A stretch of 20,343 bases of DNA from CAINVV01 sp037140615 (GTDB taxonomy: Bacteria > Bacteroidota > Bacteroidia > Bacteroidales > Prolixibacteraceae). Within the stretch, counting starts at the first letter, position 1. Each line of letters begins with the position of its first letter. The notes under the pieces were generated by a model that searched no databases, had not been told where the DNA came from, and was given only the letters and a program-made list of their open reading frames with translations. Positions 16,203 through 20,343 of the stretch are shown one piece after another. The translations under genes were made by a program, and so were the position numbers. The DNA is taken from contig JBAXED010000068.1 in assembly GCA_037140615.1 (NCBI GenBank), positions 1 to 20,343 of the forward strand, read 5' to 3'.

Positions 16203-17996
16203 TTAAGAGACGCTGACGGCATCAAATTTGCATTTGTCATAGCATACCCCGCATTTGATGCAGATGGCGTTGTCGATGAAATGAGGAGATCTTTTTTCTC
16301 CCGTGACGGCCCCAACCGGACAATTTCTGAAGCAGAGGGTACACCCTGTGCATTTTTCGTTGTCGATGTTGTATTTGACCAGCGACTTGCATTGGCCTGC
16401 CGGACATTTATGGTCCCTAACGTGCGAAAGATATTCATCGTAGAAATTATCCAGAGTCGAGAGGATAGGATTTGGTGAGGTCTGACCCAGGCCGCAAAGA
16501 GATGTGTCTTTGATCACCTTGCACAGTGAGCGAAGTCTGGTGAGATCTTCTTCTGTGCCAAGGCCTTTGGTGATTTTTTCCAGAATTTCAAAAAGACGCT
16601 TGTTGCCGATGCGGCAGGGTGTGCATTTGCCACATGACTCATCAAGGGTAAATTCGAGATAGAACTTAGCAATTGAGACCATACAATCGTCTTCGTCCAT
16701 GACAATCATGCCTCCCGATCCCATCATTGAGCCTGCCGAGATCAGGTTGTCATAGTCGATGGGTGTATCCAGGAAAGAGTTAGTCAGACAGCCTCCTGAA
16801 GGTCCGCCGGTCTGAACTGCCTTGAATTTTTTTCCTCCCTTAATGCCTCCTCCGATGTCGAAAATAACCTCGCGAAGGGTCGTTCCCATCGGCACTTCTA
16901 TCAATCCGACATTGTTGATTTTCCCGGCCAGGGCAAAAACTTTGGTTCCTTTCGATTTTTCCGTTCCTATGCTGTTGTAGAAGGATGCCCCTTTGTTAAT
17001 GATAACGGGAATGCTCGCAAGAGTCTCTACATTGTTCACGGTAGTGGGTTTTCCCAGGTATCCTGATTCGGAAGGGAAAGGTGGTTTGAAAGTTGGTTCT
17101 CCACGCAATCCTTCCATAGAGTGGATCAGGGCTGTCTCTTCGCCGCAGACAAACGCTCCTGCACCATACCTCAGGGTGATGTCGAAGGAGAACGAAGTTC
17201 CAAAGATCTCTCCTCCAAGCAATCCATACTCGCGTGCCTGGTTGATGGCTGTTTTGAGCCGTTGGATGGCCAGCGGATATTCGGCGCGGATGTAAACCAG
17301 GCCTTTGGACGATCCGGTGCAATAACCACAAATAGCCATGGCTTCGATAACCGAATGGGGATCGCCCTCAAGAATGGAGCGGTCCATGAAAGCACCGGGG
17401 TCGCCTTCGTCGGCATTGCAGACCACATATTTCTGGTCGGCCACCGATTTGGAAGTAATCTCCCATTTTAATCCGGTGGGGAAGCCACCGCCTCCTCTTC
17501 CGCGTTGACCTGAAAGTTTAATTACATCAATCACTTCCTGAGGAGTCTTTTCGCTCAGGCAGTTAGCCAAGGCAGCATAGCCATCGCGTGCAATGTATTC
17601 ATCGATATTCTCCGGATTGATGACACCACAGTTCCTAAGAGCAATGCGCACCTGTTTCTTGTAGAATTCCATCTGACTGGATTCGCTAATCGGCTTATCT
17701 GTCTCAGGATCCTGGTAGAGCAGACGGGTAACCTGACGCCCTTTGACAAGATGCTCCTCTACGATTTCGACTGCATCTTCCGGTTTTACCTGAACGTAAA
17801 AGGTATTATCCGGAAGGACTTTAACGATGGGCCCCTTTTCACAGAAACCAAAACATCCGGTCATGACAACCTGAACCTCATCGTTCAAATCGTGGTTTTC
17901 GACCTCAGCCAACAGATTGTCCCTGATCTGTTCACTATCTGATGCTTTGCAACCGGTTCCTCCACATACCAGGAGGTGCATTTTATAATCAGCCAT
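16203..17996 (-). CDS. hydB: [FeFe]-hydrogenase flavin subunit HydB (NuoF-like, HndC homologue)
   Basis: The 597-aa subunit has three parts. An N-terminal thioredoxin-like [2Fe-2S] domain carries Cys11, Cys16, Cys48 and Cys52. A NuoF-like core binds FMN and NAD(H) (GRGGGGFPTGLKW at 166-178, CNADEGDPGAFMDR from 193) and a [4Fe-4S] cluster (ESCGKCTPC with Cys455, Cys458 and Cys461, plus Cys501). The C-terminal ferredoxin domain carries two [4Fe-4S] clusters (Cys549/552/555/559 and Cys579/582/585/589). This is the subunit where NAD(H) and ferredoxin chemistry meet in electron-bifurcating hydrogenases of the Thermotoga HydABC type. The ATG at 17996 lies 18 bp after the HndB-like gene. Confidence 0.96.
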   Translation of the reverse strand: MADYKMHLLVCGGTGCKASDSEQIRDNLLAEVENHDLNDEVQVVMTGCFGFCEKGPIVKVLPDNTFYVQVKPEDAVEIVEEHLVKGRQVTRLLYQDPETDKPISESSQMEFYKKQVRIALRNCGVINPENIDEYIARDGYAALANCLSEKTPQEVIDVIKLSGQRGRGGGGFPTGLKWEITSKSVADQKYVVCNADEGDPGAFMDRSILEGDPHSVIEAMAICGYCTGSSKGLVYIRAEYPLAIQRLKTAINQAREYGLLGGEIFGTSFSFDITLRYGAGAFVCGEETALIHSMEGLRGEPTFKPPFPSESGYLGKPTTVNNVETLASIPVIINKGASFYNSIGTEKSKGTKVFALAGKINNVGLIEVPMGTTLREVIFDIGGGIKGGKKFKAVQTGGPSGGCLTNSFLDTPIDYDNLISAGSMMGSGGMIVMDEDDCMVSIAKFYLEFTLDESCGKCTPCRIGNKRLFEILEKITKGLGTEEDLTRLRSLCKVIKDTSLCGLGQTSPNPILSTLDNFYDEYLSHVRDHKCPAGQCKSLVKYNIDNEKCTGCTLCFRNCPVGAVTGEKRSPHFIDNAICIKCGVCYDKCKFDAVSVS

Positions 17997-18014
17997 AACA
18001 GTTGATAAAATTGT

Positions 18015-18410
18015 TTAATTGTCTATTGTGCGGTAGTTTACTGGCAAAATGCCATCTACCAATTCGTTGTGTATGATGTATTTTTCGATGATTTCGGCGG
18101 CCCTGATTTTGTCGACATCGCCAAAGACGATTGGTTCTTTTCCGGGTACTTTAACCTCTATGGTGGGTTCTGCATAACAATAACCCATGCAGCCGGTTTG
18201 GGTAACAGCGGCTTCGATAGATTGCTGTTCCAGCTCATCCATCAGGAAATTCATGATATCCTTGGCTCCTGATGCGATACCGCAGGTCGACATGGCAACT
18301 TTGATCCTGACAATATTTTCAGAATTGTTACCGTTTTCGCGGAGCTTAATTTTTGCCTGCATGCCTTCTCTTAATTGACGAAGGTCGTCGAGGGATTTGA
18401 TTTTGTTCAT
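18015..18410 (-). CDS. hndB: Thioredoxin-like [2Fe-2S] ferredoxin, HndB-like hydrogenase subunit
   Basis: The 131-aa product is a thioredoxin-fold ferredoxin with Cys43 in STCGIASGA and Cys74/Cys78 in TGCMGYC, followed by the AEPTIEV strand typical of HndB. In Desulfovibrio the HndB protein is a component of the four-subunit NAD-linked hydrogenase. The gene sits just upstream of hydB, which supports the same role. It is separated from the upstream HATPase gene by a 191-bp element of inverted heptad arrays, so its expression may be set separately from the regulatory genes. Confidence 0.9.
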   Translation of the reverse strand: MNKIKSLDDLRQLREGMQAKIKLRENGNNSENIVRIKVAMSTCGIASGAKDIMNFLMDELEQQSIEAAVTQTGCMGYCYAEPTIEVKVPGKEPIVFGDVDKIRAAEIIEKYIIHNELVDGILPVNYRTIDN

Positions 18411-18420
18411 TGGTTATTGA

Positions 18421-18511
<91 letters not shown>

Positions 18512-18542
18512 TACATAAAATTTTGATAAAATGTTTTTTACT

Positions 18543-18598
18543 TTAACCATTAACCATTAACCATTAACCATTAACCATTAACCATTAACCATTAACCA
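18543..18598 (+). repeat. 8-unit perfect heptad array, TTAACCA
   Basis: There are eight identical TTAACCA units with no substitution, ending 3 bp before the HATPase stop codon (TAA on the minus strand at 18602-18604). In the transcribed minus strand the unit reads UGGUUAA and can pair with the UUAAUCA units of the neighbouring 13-unit array, using one G-U wobble per heptad. A 31-nt A+T-rich spacer separates the arrays. Confidence 0.95.
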
Positions 18599-18601
18599 TT
18601 A

Positions 18602-19150
18602 TTACTCTTCCGCCTGTATTTCCTTTAAGTTTTCCGAAACCATTTCTCTGAGAAATTTTCTTATTTCAATGTTATTATCCTGCGAGTATCCTATGATGTC
18701 GCGAATGTTTTTTGTATCAAAATGGTAGAAGCCGAAAGGCGTTTTATGTTCATATACCAGATGCAGTGCCGGAAGTCCGGTAGTCAGCAGCACCATAACA
18801 TCTCCAATTTCTCCAAGTGGCAATCTGTCAGGGTGACTCATTTTAAACATAGCCTCTAATTTTGTTCCTCTTCCTGGTACTGAATCGAGCGAAAAGCTGC
18901 CACCTGTCCGCTCTGCATTCATTTTAACCAGCGGCAATCCCAGTCCAACTTTTCTTGTTAGGCGGGAAGTGAAAAACGGGTCAGCAGCCTTTTGTAAAAT
19001 TTCCTCGTTCATACCTGTGCCATCGTCTTTGATGGAAAGCATGTACCGATCGTTTTTCGTATCCTCGCTGATGGAAACTTCAACAGATTTCGCCTTCGCA
19101 CGCGCCGCATTTTCCACCAGATCGAGTATATGTAAAGCGATGTTTTTCAT
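18602..19150 (-). CDS. Stand-alone GHKL/HATPase protein in the hydrogenase operon
   Basis: The 182-aa product is a histidine-kinase-type ATP-binding domain with no dimerisation/phosphoacceptor domain, sensor or membrane segment. The visible boxes are the N box LVENAARA (Asn14), G1 DDGTGM (42-47), F box DPFFTS and G2 GLGLPLVK (69-76). Residues from about 110 to 182 form a C-terminal extension that I do not recognise. Similar ATPases sit beside DRTGG and PHP genes in [FeFe]-hydrogenase loci of Clostridia and Thermotogae, so a regulatory role is likely, but the target is unknown. It could act as an anti-sigma-like kinase or as a nucleotide-dependent switch. Its ATG overlaps the PHP stop by 4 bp, indicating translational coupling. 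Confidence 0.88.
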   Translation of the reverse strand: MKNIALHILDLVENAARAKAKSVEVSISEDTKNDRYMLSIKDDGTGMNEEILQKAADPFFTSRLTRKVGLGLPLVKMNAERTGGSFSLDSVPGRGTKLEAMFKMSHPDRLPLGEIGDVMVLLTTGLPALHLVYEHKTPFGFYHFDTKNIRDIIGYSQDNNIEIRKFLREMVSENLKEIQAEE

Positions 19151-19887
19151 GCTGTTCTTATTTTCCTACCTTCGATGCCTTTTAATGCTTTTTTAATTTC
19201 AGAAAAGGATAAATCTCTGATTTCGAACCAGGTATATCCTGAACCAATGGAAGAAAGTGAATGCGCATCGGAAGCTTTTAATACAGGCATCTCAGCATTA
19301 ATGTTGAACTTCTCCCTAATTTCCTTCTCTGAACTTTGTTTCATGATTCCCATGCCATCGCATTCAAGACCCCATGGAAGGAATCCAAGCTGATTGAATA
19401 ATCCAAACATTGGCCTTTCAATATGGGCCGGAACAAATAGTCCGCCCAACCGATGAACCTCTTGTTCTACCTGGTCTATGCTTTGGTTCAGTGCAACATT
19501 AAGGTAACTATCTATCATCCTGATGATTTTTTCATTCTTGTCGACTACAGCCTGGTAGCCAAATTTCTCAGGCTGATAAGGCATCAGAGGAAGATGGTCA
19601 TCAAGGTAACACTGAAACTGTTCAAGTGTTTTGAGATCTTCAAAATAGGCCAGACAGTGAACCTCTTCCCTGGTAGTTACTTCCACCCCCAATAACACAG
19701 ACACGCCTCGCTTTTCGGCCAATTTTTTCACCAGCTTGCAGTGGAGGGTTGAATTGTGGTCGGTGATTCCGATCAGATCGATGTTATTTTCTTTGGCCAT
19801 GCCGACAATATTCGAAGGACTCATTTCCAAACTTGCACAGGCCGATAGGACTGTATGGATATGGAGATCAGCCTTGAATTCTTTCAT
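19147..19887 (-). CDS. PHP-domain phosphoesterase of the hydrogenase operon
   Basis: The 246-aa product is a polymerase-and-histidinol-phosphatase (PHP) fold protein with a complete metal site: DLHIHT (Asp7, His9, His11), ITDHN (Asp43, His44), GVEV (Glu69), His77 in VHCLAYF, His155 in PAHIERP and SDAH (Asp207, His209). This predicts an active trinuclear metal phosphoesterase. The substrate is unknown; the family includes enzymes acting on nucleotides and on sugar or amino-acid phosphates. It overlaps the DRTGG gene upstream and the HATPase gene downstream by 4 bp each. The frame and motif order leave little doubt about the family. Confidence 0.93.
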   Translation of the reverse strand: MKEFKADLHIHTVLSACASLEMSPSNIVGMAKENNIDLIGITDHNSTLHCKLVKKLAEKRGVSVLLGVEVTTREEVHCLAYFEDLKTLEQFQCYLDDHLPLMPYQPEKFGYQAVVDKNEKIIRMIDSYLNVALNQSIDQVEQEVHRLGGLFVPAHIERPMFGLFNQLGFLPWGLECDGMGIMKQSSEKEIREKFNINAEMPVLKASDAHSLSSIGSGYTWFEIRDLSFSEIKKALKGIEGRKIRTA

Positions 19888-20225
19888 CGTGCAATATTTA
19901 TCTTTTGATATAACAATCCGGTTATCTCAAATGTTGACAAAGATGTTCCAAGAACTGGAATGCCCTCCTTGTTGCTATGTTCCAGGGCACTTTGTTCTGG
20001 TTGCAGCGAACTTACCAGCAAGACGCAAGCCAGTTCTTTCAGGGAAGCGATGGCAACAACATTGCGGTGTGTTTGCAAGGTTATCCATACATTTCCTTCA
20101 CGGGCATTGCCCATTACATCGCTCAGTAAATCTGACACATAACCTCCCGATATTTCACGGTTGAGGTGGTTTTCTCCTGAGAAAACCACCAGGTTCAACT
20201 CTTTGACCAATTCAGAAACCTTCAT
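19884..20225 (-). CDS. Small DRTGG-domain protein, 113 aa
   Basis: The product is a single DRTGG domain: an N-terminal helix (MKVSELVKELNL), the signature region REISGGYVSDLLSDVMG (about 23-39) where SGG stands for the TGG of the name, a REGNVWIT strand, and an alternating strand-helix C-terminal half (IPVLGTSLSTFEITGLLY). DRTGG domains occur in phosphotransacetylase and CBS-type proteins and are thought to sense small ligands. Stand-alone copies accompany [FeFe]-hydrogenase operons. The frame upstream has a TAG at 20283-20285, and the ATG at 20225 is the first start after it. The stop overlaps the PHP start by 4 bp. Confidence 0.88.
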   Translation of the reverse strand: MKVSELVKELNLVVFSGENHLNREISGGYVSDLLSDVMGNAREGNVWITLQTHRNVVAIASLKELACVLLVSSLQPEQSALEHSNKEGIPVLGTSLSTFEITGLLYQKINIAR

Positions 20226-20343
20226 TTCGTCGTCCTCTTTTGTTACAATCTGCGTTAAATCGTCCTTCTCCCCATCTTTTTTCTATGTTGAGGAAAGCTT
20301 TTTCAGCCCCAATTTTTCCTTCGTTCTGCCACCTCTGCTGAAG
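20226..20343 (-). other. Edge region upstream of the DRTGG gene; probable 3' end of a preceding gene
   Basis: All three minus-strand frames are open at the window edge. They end at 20303 (12 codons), 20283 (19 codons) and 20212 (43 codons, overlapping the DRTGG start). None is long enough to identify. An upstream gene of the same operon probably ends here, but I cannot choose the frame. No clear promoter motif is visible. Confidence 0.35.

Noticed and set aside
16993..17471. Overlapping 100- and 116-codon plus-strand open frames inside hydB
   Set aside because: They are antisense shadows of the conserved flavin-binding region, which explains the sequence fully on the minus strand.

Overview
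The window looks like a chromosomal segment of an anaerobic, fermentative member of the Bacteroidota (Bacteroidales/Marinilabiliales-like). The grounds are an outer-membrane beta-barrel protein of the CarboxypepD_reg/Plug/OMP_b-brl type, a FeoA-FeoB fusion, promoter motifs of the TAnnTTTG kind with few Shine-Dalgarno sequences, and an oxygen-sensitive [FeFe]-hydrogenase. No phage, transposase, CRISPR or plasmid gene was seen.

Layout. Positions 10-82 hold a tRNA-Arg(ACG) on the minus strand, followed by a 547-base gene-free stretch with G-rich and C-rich repeat arms. A plus-strand block runs from 630 to 7774: an unrecognised 253-aa protein, a membrane pyrophosphatase (hppA), the iron transporter FeoAB with a 51-aa Cys-rich partner, and an EntS-like MFS exporter. 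From 7812 to the right edge every gene is on the minus strand. In coordinate order these are a YqhD-like aldehyde reductase, an AraD-family protein that lacks both catalytic acid/base residues, a lone outer-membrane receptor-like protein, tryptophanase (tnaA), and a hydrogenase operon. Read in the direction of transcription, the operon is DRTGG protein, PHP phosphoesterase, stand-alone HATPase, HndB-like ferredoxin, HydB, HydA, HydC, then tnaA.

How it may work together. HydA/HydB/HydC plus the HndB-like subunit correspond to the NAD(H)- and ferredoxin-linked, probably electron-bifurcating hydrogenases (HndABCD/HydABC type). They would let the cell dispose of fermentation electrons as H2. The three upstream genes overlap by 4 bp each and look like a dedicated but functionally undefined sensing or regulatory module. 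Tryptophanase (tryptophan to indole, pyruvate and ammonia) feeds pyruvate to the same fermentative metabolism. The ion-pumping pyrophosphatase fits an energy-limited life.

The least explained signal is a set of intergenic elements made of 7-9 bp units. The unit differs from locus to locus, but in most of them two arms are complementary, and they lie at the 3' ends of genes. The best one, 18421-18598, sits inside the hydrogenase operon. Its arms (TGATTAA-type and TTAACCA-type heptads) pair through G-U wobble only in the transcribed strand.
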